Shown here: positions 18,500 through 26,640 of the stretch, one piece after another
Layout of the letters: each line of letters opens with the position of its first letter
How positions within the stretch are numbered: the first letter of the stretch is position 1
Assembly: GCA_002011075.2 (NCBI GenBank)
Contig: MTMA02000006.1
Coordinates: forward strand, 93,842-157,841
Direction: 5' to 3'
Length of the DNA: 64,000 nucleotides
Source: Candidatus Scotarchaeum otlingeri
GTDB lineage: Archaea > Thermoproteota > Nitrososphaeria > Geothermarchaeales > JDFR-13
Made by a program: the position numbers and the translations under genes
The notes under the pieces: generated by a model
What the model saw: the letters and a program-made list of their open reading frames with translations, nothing else
Told to the model about the DNA's origin: nothing
Databases searched by the model: none

Positions 18500-18817
18500 T
18501 TATTCCCTTCCCCAGGTAATCAATTTACTTAATATAATTAGCGAGGCTAGGAACCAGAGAGCTAGAGTTACAGCGGCCTCTATGGGAGTTAATACCCTAG
18601 GTATTCCACTATAATACCTAGCTATCTCCATTACAGTCGGTGTAGGAACCAACGCCGAAATTTTCCCTATTGAGAGGGGCAGGATATATGCTGGATAGTA
18701 TACTGGGGGTATTACATTAGTCAAAGTAACTAGGGGATTTGTTATCGCCGAGATACTCGTGGGGTTCCGTATCCTCGCGAATATCCGGAAGATAAAAACA
18801 TTAGAGGCATAGACATA
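18500..18817 (-). pseudogene. Remnant of an ABC-2 type transporter permease
   Basis: About 100 residues of the C-terminal part of an ABC-2 permease. A short frame beginning MSMPLMFLSS (the end of a membrane helix) is followed, in another frame, by TNPLVTLTNVIPPVYYPAY, LVPTPTVMEIARYYSG and a last membrane helix ending ITWGRE. The frame changes near 18760-18790, no ribosome site or start is convincing, and the N-terminal two thirds and the ATPase partner are missing. It directly follows the stop codon of the gene at 18818. It looks like debris of a transporter operon broken when neighbouring DNA, perhaps the CRISPR locus, arrived. Confidence 0.65.
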
Positions 18818-19438
18818 TTATGTAATGCGACCGATCTTTCTGAAGAGGACTCTCTCAACGTCTCTGGGCTTTACATCCCCTTCAAATGCGTATCGTATCC
18901 AGACATGATACCTATCAATATCAAGGTCAACATTAATATCGATATCCTCCAAGCCGAATTTCATTAAGAACTCATCATATAGATCATCCATATTTTCTTT
19001 AAGCCTCTGAATCCAGATCTCCCTATCTTTCTCAACATAATAGTTGAGGTCAACATATATCTCCACCCCGTTTATGATGACGTCTACCGTGTGACATGTT
19101 AATTCTCCGTTGGGTGGCACTATTGTTATTATCGAGATACGCCCCTTTTCAATAATAAATTCTTCAATGGAAGCTTTCTCTGAGAGGCCTAGGTTCCCCA
19201 ATAAATCCCTTACATAATTTTCATACGCCTCGAAACCTATCTTGATAACATTATAAAGCGGGTGGTACCGCCCTTTTCGAACAGCGTCCTTAAGATAATC
19301 GATATAGCCTACATGATAGCTATCTGAAACCAGCTCTATACCTAGCATAACAATACTGTTTTTTGAGCAACTTAATCTTTTAGATAACTGGTCTAAAGTA
19401 TAAGCAGCTTGATCATCTAACTCAATACCTAGCTTCAT
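18818..19438 (-). CDS. Uncharacterised protein with N-terminal RHH-like segment
   Basis: 206 residues; I do not recognise the family. Residues 1-40 (LGIELDDQAAYTLDQLSKRL...) resemble the ribbon-helix-helix pattern of antitoxin-like DNA-binding proteins, with a beta strand then two helices. The remaining part alternates strands and helices and ends with acidic repeats (DIDINVDLDIDRY). No membrane segments. It lies alone on the minus strand, with a degraded permease immediately downstream. A regulatory or toxin-antitoxin related role is only a guess. Confidence 0.6.
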   Translation of the reverse strand: MKLGIELDDQAAYTLDQLSKRLSCSKNSIVMLGIELVSDSYHVGYIDYLKDAVRKGRYHPLYNVIKIGFEAYENYVRDLLGNLGLSEKASIEEFIIEKGRISIITIVPPNGELTCHTVDVIINGVEIYVDLNYYVEKDREIWIQRLKENMDDLYDEFLMKFGLEDIDINVDLDIDRYHVWIRYAFEGDVKPRDVERVLFRKIGRIT

Positions 19439-19598
19439 AAAACCCCCTATAAAGACCCGCTAAAGAACTAATTATAAGAAAAAATTAAAAACATAGAACA
19501 AGATAAAACAAGAAAGATTTTCAGCCTTAACGACAATATACCGATTGATACCAAGCCAGACAGGTATAACAATAAAAATTTTATGGGATAAAAGCTGG

Positions 19599-20699
19599 TT
19601 AAAGCACTTCTTCAATGAACTTTCCTTCCTTGTATATCAATTCGCCGTCGGCATAGACCTCTCCCTTCTCCATACCCTTAATCAAGTCCCAATGTATAGC
19701 AGACTTATTCTTTCCACCCGTCTTTAGATAGGCTGAGCCCAAAGCAAGATGCACCGTACCCCCAATCTTCTCGTCAAATAATATCTGCTTAACAGACCGC
19801 GTAATATCATAATTCAACCCGAAGGCCAGTTCCCCTATACGTTTAGCCCCCTCATCCGTCTCAAGCATCTTCCTCAAAAATTCTTCTCCCACCTCGGCCC
19901 TTGCCTCCGTAACGCCACCATCCTTAAATACCAATTTAACTCCCTTGACCTCAACACCCCGCCATATAGCTGGATAATCAAACTTAATATATCCATCGGC
20001 GGAGTCCTCATGAGGCGCAGTAAATATCTCTCCCCCCGGCATATTGACCTTCCCATCATCATTAATCCACTTTCTACCCTCCACCTTAACAGTTAGATCC
20101 GTATCATCAGCCAAGAACCTCAGCTCACTAGCCTTCATCAGCATATCAACAATCCTTTCTTGCCACTTAGCCTGTGCAGTCCAAGCCCCCACGGGATCCT
20201 CACTATAAAGCTTCAAAGCCTTGAAGACGAACTCCTCAAACTCCAAGGGAGACATACCTGCCTCCTGAGCCAGTGCCCTCGTCGGAAAAGGAGTTACAAC
20301 CCACCTCAGCTTTCCCTCGGCGTCCCGACGCATAAAGATCTCTGTCAACTTCGCTGTAGCCTGAGCCCTAACCTTCATCTTCTCAGGGTCCGTGCTAACA
20401 AGTGGCTTCGTATGCGTCGATGAAAGTATCGCGACCCTCACATCGATATTCTCCACAATAAACTCATCTATCTTCGAATAATACTTTAACAAGCTCTCAG
20501 GTGCATACTTATAAAACACCTCCGTCAGCACCTCATCAACTATGTTCAGCCTCGGATACCCCCCTCTAGACACAACCTCCCTCCACAGCTCCTTAATCAA
20601 GGGATAAGCTTCATATGTACCTGAAATCAGCACCTCGTCACCAGCCTTTACACCCGTACAATAATCAGCCAGCAATCCCGCAAACTTCCCATACACCAT
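19599..20699 (-). CDS. Leucyl aminopeptidase, M29 family (aminopeptidase T/AmpS-like)
   Basis: 366 residues, the usual size of M29 peptidases. It has the family's N-terminal domain (KAGDEVLISGTYEAYPLIKE) and C-terminal metal-binding region with GEIFTAPHEDSADG, GELAFGLNYDITR, GTVHLALGSAY and SAIHWDLI, which supply the Glu/His/Asp ligands of the two-metal site. It removes N-terminal amino acids from peptides in the cytoplasm. The start codon lies on the boundary of a plus-strand C-rich region. Probably monocistronic; divergent from the SET-domain gene, with 145 bases between. Confidence 0.93.
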   Translation of the reverse strand: MVYGKFAGLLADYCTGVKAGDEVLISGTYEAYPLIKELWREVVSRGGYPRLNIVDEVLTEVFYKYAPESLLKYYSKIDEFIVENIDVRVAILSSTHTKPLVSTDPEKMKVRAQATAKLTEIFMRRDAEGKLRWVVTPFPTRALAQEAGMSPLEFEEFVFKALKLYSEDPVGAWTAQAKWQERIVDMLMKASELRFLADDTDLTVKVEGRKWINDDGKVNMPGGEIFTAPHEDSADGYIKFDYPAIWRGVEVKGVKLVFKDGGVTEARAEVGEEFLRKMLETDEGAKRIGELAFGLNYDITRSVKQILFDEKIGGTVHLALGSAYLKTGGKNKSAIHWDLIKGMEKGEVYADGELIYKEGKFIEEVL

Positions 20700-20844
20700 C
20701 CATCACTCCCCCGATATAGATACCTAGATAAAGGCATGACACGCCTAATAACTAAAGTTTCCAGACCTCACTATATAAACCTTCATCATCACCCTTAGAG
20801 GAATATATTTATAGCGGAAAACAAAATTTCCATTCTGAATATTC

Positions 20845-21375
20845 ATGAATGTAAAGATCAAGGAATCCCCAGGGAAGGGCAAAGGACTATACGCAGCCAG
20901 AGACTTCAAACCAGGAGAAGAAATCCTATACATAGACCTAACCCGGATAAAGAAGACCTATACCCAAGGAGAAATAGAGCGAAGCGGGATAGACTCAGAC
21001 CACTGGGACTACATAGGAGACGGCAAATACGTCCTAGACTACTCACCAGCCTCCTACGTAAACCACTCATGCGACCCAAACGCATACTTCGAATTCACAG
21101 AGCCAGGCAAAAAATACCTAATAGCAATAAAACACATAAAGAAAGGAGAGGAAATAACAGTCGACTATACATTAGGAGCGCCAGACCAGATAGACAACGA
21201 AACATGGACCCTAAAATGTAAATGCGGATCCAAAAACTGCAGAGGAACCATAACAGGAAACTTCTTCAAACTACCCAAAGAACTACAAAAACAAAAACTC
21301 AGATACCTACCCACATACACCAAACAAAAATACCAAGACAAAATAAGAAAGATTTTGGAAGAAACGAACCGATAA
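20845..21375 (+). CDS. SET-domain protein, probable protein-lysine methyltransferase
   Basis: 176 residues consisting of one SET domain and a post-SET tail. The SAM-binding start GKGKGLYAARDFKPGEEI, the pseudoknot motif NHSCDPN at 73-79, GEEITVDY with the catalytic Tyr at 108, and post-SET cysteines C125, C127 and C132 (CKCGSKNC) are all visible. The key residues are intact, so an active lysine methyltransferase is expected. Targets in archaea are poorly known; chromatin proteins such as Alba or Cren7, or ribosomal proteins, are candidates. SET proteins are sparse in archaea and possibly exchanged with bacteria or eukaryotes. Coding strand strongly A/C-biased like the surrounding DNA. Confidence 0.92.
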   Translation: MNVKIKESPGKGKGLYAARDFKPGEEILYIDLTRIKKTYTQGEIERSGIDSDHWDYIGDGKYVLDYSPASYVNHSCDPNAYFEFTEPGKKYLIAIKHIKKGEEITVDYTLGAPDQIDNETWTLKCKCGSKNCRGTITGNFFKLPKELQKQKLRYLPTYTKQKYQDKIRKILEETNR

Positions 21376-21472
21376 TTAAATCGAGTCTAAGGCGGAAAAG
21401 TTATGCAGAGTATTTTTCATGAGATATTCATAAGCTAATTAATATGCATAATTCAAAAAAGGAGGACATATA

Positions 21473-21562
21473 ATGTTAAAAGCTGGGTGTCTAGAACATG
21501 TTTTTTACATTAATGGATTAACAGATGGATATTATAGTAAATCGAGAAGCCTAATCACCTAA
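21473..21562 (+). CDS. Possible 29-residue small protein
   Basis: A short frame (begins MLKAGCLEHVF, ends RSLIT) whose ATG is preceded by AAAGGAGGACATATA, one of the best Shine-Dalgarno sites in the window, at ideal spacing. It ends inside the stop region of the convergent membrane-protein gene. No homology recognised. It may be a real small protein, a leader peptide, or the truncated front of a lost gene. Confidence 0.35.
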   Translation: MLKAGCLEHVFYINGLTDGYYSKSRSLIT

Positions 21563-22660
21563 GATAAATTCTTTGATAAATCTACTCAGGTAGTGATCTG
21601 GATCACTGTAAACTATCATTACAATATTACTAATGGTTAACAATAAAACGGTTATAAAGGGATAGATCGAGGGATAAATGAAGTAATATCCCGTAGAAAA
21701 AGTAAAGTCTATAATTTGAAGGTCACTTGTAATAGTTCTGATCCCTATTTTTACTGGGATTCTAGTAAAAGGAATGCTCAAGGAGCCTAAAATTAAACCA
21801 ATAACAAAACAAAATAATACGCCAGCAACTATGATAAAATTCCTATAGCCTCTATGTCCCACAGATCTCGAACCCAAAACATAACCTAAAGATATAAAAA
21901 ATATAGCAAGCAAAATAGGGCTAAATGCTACTGTATGTTTAATGAAACCGAGATAACCTGGTTGTCGTGCAGCAAATATCATGAGAACAATAACAATTGA
22001 GAAAATGGAAACAATATTTAAAAGAGTTCGGGCAACATCATTTTCACTTTCTGCTTCCGCACCTAAAAGAACACCAACACGATAGGGAATAACCGAAAAT
22101 AATCCATAAAGTATACCTAAAATTCCTGCTAACCGCTGATTCTTGTAAAATGTTTCATATATATAAAATGCTGTAGTGTTATCATACGCAATAATAATAT
22201 CTCGGAATTTTCTGCCAATCAAATCGCTTAAATTACCTAACATATCGTTATAATTACTATTAGTAACTATAAGTGACTGTATAGTATCATATAAATCTCT
22301 TAATTGTTGATAAAAATGTGCATAAAAACCACTTGTCATCTCTGTTAGAATTAGCAAAAATACTATACTTACAGTAAACATTATAATAATAGATATACAT
22401 ATTATTGTGCCGATTGTAGTTTTTCGATATTCATTCTCGCTCTTATGACTCAGATAACGCCAAAACCATATCAGATTAAGAATTATCAAGAACAAAGCCT
22501 CATAGAAATAAACGCCTAAGTAGTAGATGCCGGGTAAAACAACCTCGGAAGGCTTAAACTTACTATAAAAGAAATAAAATAGGAGAGGAAAAGATAAGAA
22601 GACGGCTGTAACCAGGATCTCAATAAAAGTTCTATAGTTAATATGAGACTGGCTCCTCAC
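21551..22660 (-). CDS. Uncharacterised polytopic membrane protein
   Basis: 369 residues with roughly nine membrane helices: about 10-32, 46-68, 84-107, one near 175-195, and several from 210 to 355. Between helices 3 and 4 lies a soluble loop of about 70 residues (TSGFYAHFYQQLRDLYDTIQ...). No transporter or channel signature, ATP site or catalytic motif is recognised. Base usage is more AT-rich than in neighbouring core genes, and it lies in the accessory region between the SET gene and a restriction-modification locus. A membrane effector is possible but not supported by any motif. Confidence 0.6.
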   Translation of the reverse strand: MRSQSHINYRTFIEILVTAVFLSFPLLFYFFYSKFKPSEVVLPGIYYLGVYFYEALFLIILNLIWFWRYLSHKSENEYRKTTIGTIICISIIIMFTVSIVFLLILTEMTSGFYAHFYQQLRDLYDTIQSLIVTNSNYNDMLGNLSDLIGRKFRDIIIAYDNTTAFYIYETFYKNQRLAGILGILYGLFSVIPYRVGVLLGAEAESENDVARTLLNIVSIFSIVIVLMIFAARQPGYLGFIKHTVAFSPILLAIFFISLGYVLGSRSVGHRGYRNFIIVAGVLFCFVIGLILGSLSIPFTRIPVKIGIRTITSDLQIIDFTFSTGYYFIYPSIYPFITVLLLTISNIVMIVYSDPDHYLSRFIKEFILGD

Positions 22661-22943
22661 AAAAATATCATATAGTCTTAGAAAAATAAAAATATAGGAT
22701 TGAGAAAGGACTGATTTTACGAAGATTAAAAATTAATGATAAAAAAGAAACCCTGTCACAAAATATAACATTTGTTAAGAAGTTAAAGGATCAATGCATG
22801 AAGTAAATATGTAAATTATAATATATATTTATTTAAGTGTGAAGATGAATTAACTAGCTGATAGAAACTATTTGAAATGCTAGAGGACTAGTATTTATGA
22901 TACTGATTTATTTCATATAATTAACAAGGCTCACTACGGAACA

Positions 22944-23909
22944 TCACGTTGACAATTTCAGGTACCCAAGAAGGTCATTAAATGTGTATGTTTTGGATGG
23001 GTCGATGTCTAGAGAGTAGGGTATACATACGATTTCTTTGCTCGATAAAACCGTTTTTGTGAATTCCTTAGCTATTATACAGCTACCTATACATTCATCA
23101 CCAAATTCTGATTTATACTTGATAACCTGGTTAAGCTCCCCTTTTCCCGCTTTTCCCTTCTTTACTTCAACTATTATAAAACGCGATTTACCAAGAGGCA
23201 CTCTCTCCTTGATAAGTATATCAATATGGCCTTCAGGTAGAGCCTTCTCTCCCAATACCTCCCATTCATCTACACTGACATCATCAACAGCAAGAGTTTC
23301 CAATATTCTTTTTAAATTATTAGATTTAGATACCGTCTTCTTTATCAAAGCCTGTATTATGACTTCTCTAAGAGGATATACCCTGAACCAGTCAACAAGC
23401 TCCTTATTAACCGTTAATTCCGGTTCAAAATGGCCGTATGATCTTAAATCTATCTCCACGGATTCTTCGGATTTACTAAGTTTACCTATTTGCGATACAT
23501 ACTGTAGAGTAGTTTGGTCAGCTTGAAAATGAGTCTTAGCATAACCCCCTCGTAACAATAGATTTTCAGCTACATAACTAAACTCCATCCTAACTAAAGA
23601 TGCCTCAAATTCTCTAATAGGCCTAAGTAATACTCTAAAAGGAAAATAGTAAGTCCTCCCGGATCTCATTTTTAATATATTCCACCTGGGCAGAGCATCT
23701 GTAACATCAGTAATGGCGAGCTTATCAACAACTCTATATAAATTATATGCCCTCGCGGCATATAGAAAAGATATATAATCACCTTGGCTAATATCAATAA
23801 AAGCCCATAACCCATTAATACTATTCGGAAATCCAGCCACATTATAATCTAAACATAAATCAAGATTAAATTTATTCGATACCGCCACTAAATAATAAGC
23901 TTCACCCAA
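22944..23909 (-). CDS. EVE-like domain fused to PD-(D/E)XK nuclease
   Basis: 321 residues. The first 110 resemble an EVE/PUA-related domain (YYLVAVSNKFNLDLCLDYNV... GLWAFIDISQGDYISFLYAARAYNLYRV), a fold that reads modified bases. The C-terminal part has the nuclease core D230 in EGHIDILI, E248-V-K250 in IIVEVKKG, and a Q in ELNQVIKYK, as in NucS/RecB-like endonucleases. It is divergent from a DNA methyltransferase 112 bases away. I infer a restriction enzyme whose cleavage depends on the modification state of DNA. Both domains look complete. Confidence 0.78.
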   Translation of the reverse strand: MGEAYYLVAVSNKFNLDLCLDYNVAGFPNSINGLWAFIDISQGDYISFLYAARAYNLYRVVDKLAITDVTDALPRWNILKMRSGRTYYFPFRVLLRPIREFEASLVRMEFSYVAENLLLRGGYAKTHFQADQTTLQYVSQIGKLSKSEESVEIDLRSYGHFEPELTVNKELVDWFRVYPLREVIIQALIKKTVSKSNNLKRILETLAVDDVSVDEWEVLGEKALPEGHIDILIKERVPLGKSRFIIVEVKKGKAGKGELNQVIKYKSEFGDECIGSCIIAKEFTKTVLSSKEIVCIPYSLDIDPSKTYTFNDLLGYLKLST

Positions 23910-24021
23910 ACTATATCACCAAAAATAAAAAACGACCTAAGAATATTAAACACAATAATATGCAGATATCCAATAGTAAATCTAAAAATAGTGTTATCAA
24001 GATATTATTCTTGGTGTATTA

Positions 24022-24909
24022 ATGACTTTCCATAGAATTATATTCGGAGACGCTAGGAACATGGGTGAAATTCCAGACAATTCTATTCATCTTGTAGTTA
24101 CTTCTCCTCCTTACTATAACGCTCCTTTTGACTACCCAGATCTATTTCCGAGTTATGGAGCATACCTAGATCTCATTAAAGATGTTGGCAAAGAGATATA
24201 TAGAGTTTTAGAGAAGGGTAGAGTAGCATGTTTTGTTGTTCAAGATGTGAGAATAAATAAGGAACTATATCCTGTTACATCTGATATTATAAATGTTATG
24301 AGAGAAGTAGGATTCAGCTATAAAGAGAGAATTATTTGGCGAAAACCTGAAGGGTACATTAGAATAAGCCGGAGGAGCGGAGTCCTACTCCAGCATTCAT
24401 ATCCTATGTATTTTTATCCAGATAATATCTATGAGGACATTGTTATATTCCAAAAAGGACAATATAATCATGCAAGAAAAAGGAAGATGCTTGGTGACCA
24501 GATATTCAGAGACTCAAGGATAGATATAAAAAAGTTCCAAAAGGAAAAATGGTATTTAACGGTCTGGGATATAACTAATGTGTTGCCACTAGAAGGTAGA
24601 CTGGAGGAAGGCGTAGCGTCATTTCCCGAGGAAATACCTAAAAGGCTTATTACTCTATATAGCTTTAAAGGCGAAACAGTATTAGACCCTTTCCTTGGTA
24701 GTGGAACAACAACCAAAGTCGCTATTGAACTTGAAAGAAACAGCTGGGGATACGAGATCGATCTAGAGTTAGAACCAATAATAAAAGAAAAAATTGGCTT
24801 TATACAGAAGAGGCTTTCCGAGGTGGAATTTGAAATAATTAAAAGAAAAGATGCAACTCGCCTAAGAACCTTTTTGCAGGAAAAAGTGAAGAGTAAAAGG
24901 CGAAGATGA
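24022..24909 (+). CDS. DNA methyltransferase, N4-cytosine/N6-adenine, beta type
   Basis: 295 residues. The catalytic motif TSPPYYN at 27-33 precedes the SAM-binding motif DPFLGSGTTTKVAIE near residue 220, giving the beta-class order. TSPPY is most usual in N4-cytosine enzymes, though some N6-adenine enzymes share it. A target-recognition region lies between (about 60-200). The protein is full length. The stop overlaps the space before the next ATG by a single base, so it is co-transcribed with the PD-(D/E)XK protein at 24911. It would protect host DNA against one or both neighbouring nucleases. Confidence 0.93.
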   Translation: MTFHRIIFGDARNMGEIPDNSIHLVVTSPPYYNAPFDYPDLFPSYGAYLDLIKDVGKEIYRVLEKGRVACFVVQDVRINKELYPVTSDIINVMREVGFSYKERIIWRKPEGYIRISRRSGVLLQHSYPMYFYPDNIYEDIVIFQKGQYNHARKRKMLGDQIFRDSRIDIKKFQKEKWYLTVWDITNVLPLEGRLEEGVASFPEEIPKRLITLYSFKGETVLDPFLGSGTTTKVAIELERNSWGYEIDLELEPIIKEKIGFIQKRLSEVEFEIIKRKDATRLRTFLQEKVKSKRRR

Positions 24910-24910
24910 G

Positions 24911-25951
24911 ATGGCTATTTCAATATATGCCGAGATAACAGGCATAAAATACACTCCATTATTATGTAGAGAATTAAGAGAATATGAAATAAATCAGCTT
25001 GATAATGCATTTAAAGATTCGGCTTTTCTACTTAACATAGACGAAAAAAATAAATTAGCTGTTAGCTGGTGGGTTTCACCAAAAAGAACAAGATCATATC
25101 CTTATGCAAGAGTATACGATACACTAGCATTTACAGGTAAAAAAGTAACCGTAATCCCAATATTCAAGGATGAAGGTCTAGATGGAGACAGAGACTTCCT
25201 TCAATGGGATACAGTTTCACTGATGAGTCTGCTAGGTATATACACGATAATATCATATTATTCAGACGCAGAGAAGAACCCGCGCTTCGAAAATAAAATA
25301 ACAAACCAACGATTTAACCTACCCTTAATAAAACAAAAACTAAAAGAACTAATTTCATATCAATCAGATGCATTACACTGGAACCTAGAGCAATTACATA
25401 GAGTAGGAAAAATAGCAGAGAAAGCATTAGAAGCGTACGATGAAATATCGGAAAGACTAAATGTAAAAATGCACTCTCGTGAATCGGCGCTAAAAAGAAT
25501 AGAAAGGCTAAAAAAAGGAGCAGAAGAATTCAAGACACTTTCAAGAGAGCTAGCAAAACAGGCACAGAAAAGAGAGGCAATGACAGTACAACCGAAAGAA
25601 GAAACCATCGGCATAAAAGGAAAAATAACAATAAAAAATTATCTCGGAGGATACTACTACTTCACAATAGACGAAATAAAGCTGGTGGGAAGAGACCTGT
25701 ACATATATGAATCAAAACACAGCAAGACACAGCCATTACCATCACTAGAAGATATAAAAGATGGACTACTAAGAATGGTATTATACACTAACCTAAAAAA
25801 TGTCAAGATAAATGGATGGCGAGTAAATCCAATACCGATACTCAAATTAACTACAAGCAAGGATAGACAATTAAGTAAGAAACATGAAGAAACACTAACA
25901 TTATTGAAAAAAGAAGCTGAAATAAACATGTTTAGAGTATCTTACGAGTAA
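24911..25951 (+). CDS. PD-(D/E)XK protein, probable restriction endonuclease
   Basis: 346 residues, one base after the methyltransferase stop. The N-terminal 150 residues form a mixed alpha/beta region (VSWWVSPKRTRSYPYARVYDTLAFTG). A helical, probably coiled-coil stretch covers about 155-225. The C-terminal half contains a candidate nuclease core: D254-E255 in TIDEIKLVG, then E267-S-K269 in YIYESKHSK. No named restriction family comes to mind. Operon with the methyltransferase points to the cognate restriction enzyme. Coding strand is A-rich, following regional strand bias. Confidence 0.78.
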   Translation: MAISIYAEITGIKYTPLLCRELREYEINQLDNAFKDSAFLLNIDEKNKLAVSWWVSPKRTRSYPYARVYDTLAFTGKKVTVIPIFKDEGLDGDRDFLQWDTVSLMSLLGIYTIISYYSDAEKNPRFENKITNQRFNLPLIKQKLKELISYQSDALHWNLEQLHRVGKIAEKALEAYDEISERLNVKMHSRESALKRIERLKKGAEEFKTLSRELAKQAQKREAMTVQPKEETIGIKGKITIKNYLGGYYYFTIDEIKLVGRDLYIYESKHSKTQPLPSLEDIKDGLLRMVLYTNLKNVKINGWRVNPIPILKLTTSKDRQLSKKHEETLTLLKKEAEINMFRVSYE

Positions 25952-26084
25952 TCCTCCTCAAAGCCATCTTAAAATTGAAATTAGGTTTAATAATTAAAAA
26001 TATGAATTTCTGTGGGAATAAAAAAATTGGAGAAGTAATTATGGAATATACTATATTAATTTATGTAGATCTATAGATAATCAA
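25952..26084. other. Start of the AT-rich gap before tRNA-Asp
   Basis: The gap 25952-26516 is about 565 bases with no intact gene. This first part has only a ten-codon frame from 26041. The middle (26085-26395) holds a frameshifted gene remnant described separately, and the last 120 bases are A/T-rich DNA containing the tRNA-Asp promoter region. Confidence 0.5.
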
Positions 26085-26395
26085 CATGAAATTTTGATCT
26101 GTAATGATAAAATCATGCAACAAATCAAACAATCCATTGATTTATTAAAGAATAGATACCCTTATTAGCTAAATTAATAACTGAAGGCAGTGTGCCGAAA
26201 TTAATAATGTATATGGCTCAATCGATAAAATCATACTACGCAATACCATTACATATATCCCTATCGAGATATGAATCAGCCTTAAGATATCTCGACGCCA
26301 AACAACCTCCAGTAAAAGACCTAGCTACATTAAGAACATCAATAGAAGCAGTAAAGCATTTAATAAAAGTAGTGGAACTAACCATCAAACAATAA
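26085..26395 (+). pseudogene. Frameshifted small-protein gene
   Basis: One frame reads IMQQIKQSIDLLKNRYPY and stops; a one-base shift at about 26160 continues it as YPLLAKLITEGSVPKLIMYMAQSIKSYY... to residue KQ at 26395. The join is smooth in codon use and helical character, so a single ancestral gene with an indel is the simplest reading. The intact 3' frame (67 codons from a GTG at 26192) has no good ribosome site. Family not recognised; the helical, Lys/Leu-rich pattern is uninformative. Confidence 0.45.
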
Positions 26396-26516
26396 CCATA
26401 TTAAACAACATAATCTCATAACAAAATGAAAAATTTATAATAAATCACACTATTTAATCATATAATAGAAGTGGAGAAAAACGCAAATATTAAAAAATAT
26501 ATAATTCATATATAAA

Positions 26517-26593
26517 GGGTCGGTAGTATAGTCAGGTTAGTATACGGGCCTGTCGAGCCCGTGACCCGGGTTCAAATCCCGGCCGACCCGCCA
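26517..26593 (+). tRNA. tRNA-Asp (GTC)
   Basis: Full cloverleaf without intron. Acceptor GGGTCGG pairs with CCGACCC, anticodon stem CGGGC/GCCCG closes loop CTGTCGA with anticodon GTC, and T arm CCGGG-TTCAAAT-CCCGG follows. G discriminator at 26590, and CCA is encoded at 26591-26593. An A/T-rich TATATAAA precedes the gene. The minus-strand cassette with the DpdA-like gene ends 47 bases downstream; no duplicated 3' tRNA fragment was noticed to mark an integration. Confidence 0.97.
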
Positions 26594-26640
26594 ATATATA
26601 TTTTGAATATAACTTATGGATTTTTTAAATAGATAAACCT

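Noticed and set aside
18335-18532. 65-codon plus-strand frame after the CRISPR leader
   Set aside because: No recognisable motif, poor translation signal, and overlaps the permease remnant.
26396-26516. Possible replication origin boxes in the AT-rich DNA before tRNA-Asp
   Set aside because: No repeated origin recognition box or cdc6/orc1 gene is visible; only the strand-skew change supports an origin, so no origin feature was annotated.
26517-26593. tRNA-Asp as the attachment site of an integrated element carrying the DpdA-like cassette
   Set aside because: No integrase gene and no duplicated tRNA 3' end were seen on either side within the accessory region.
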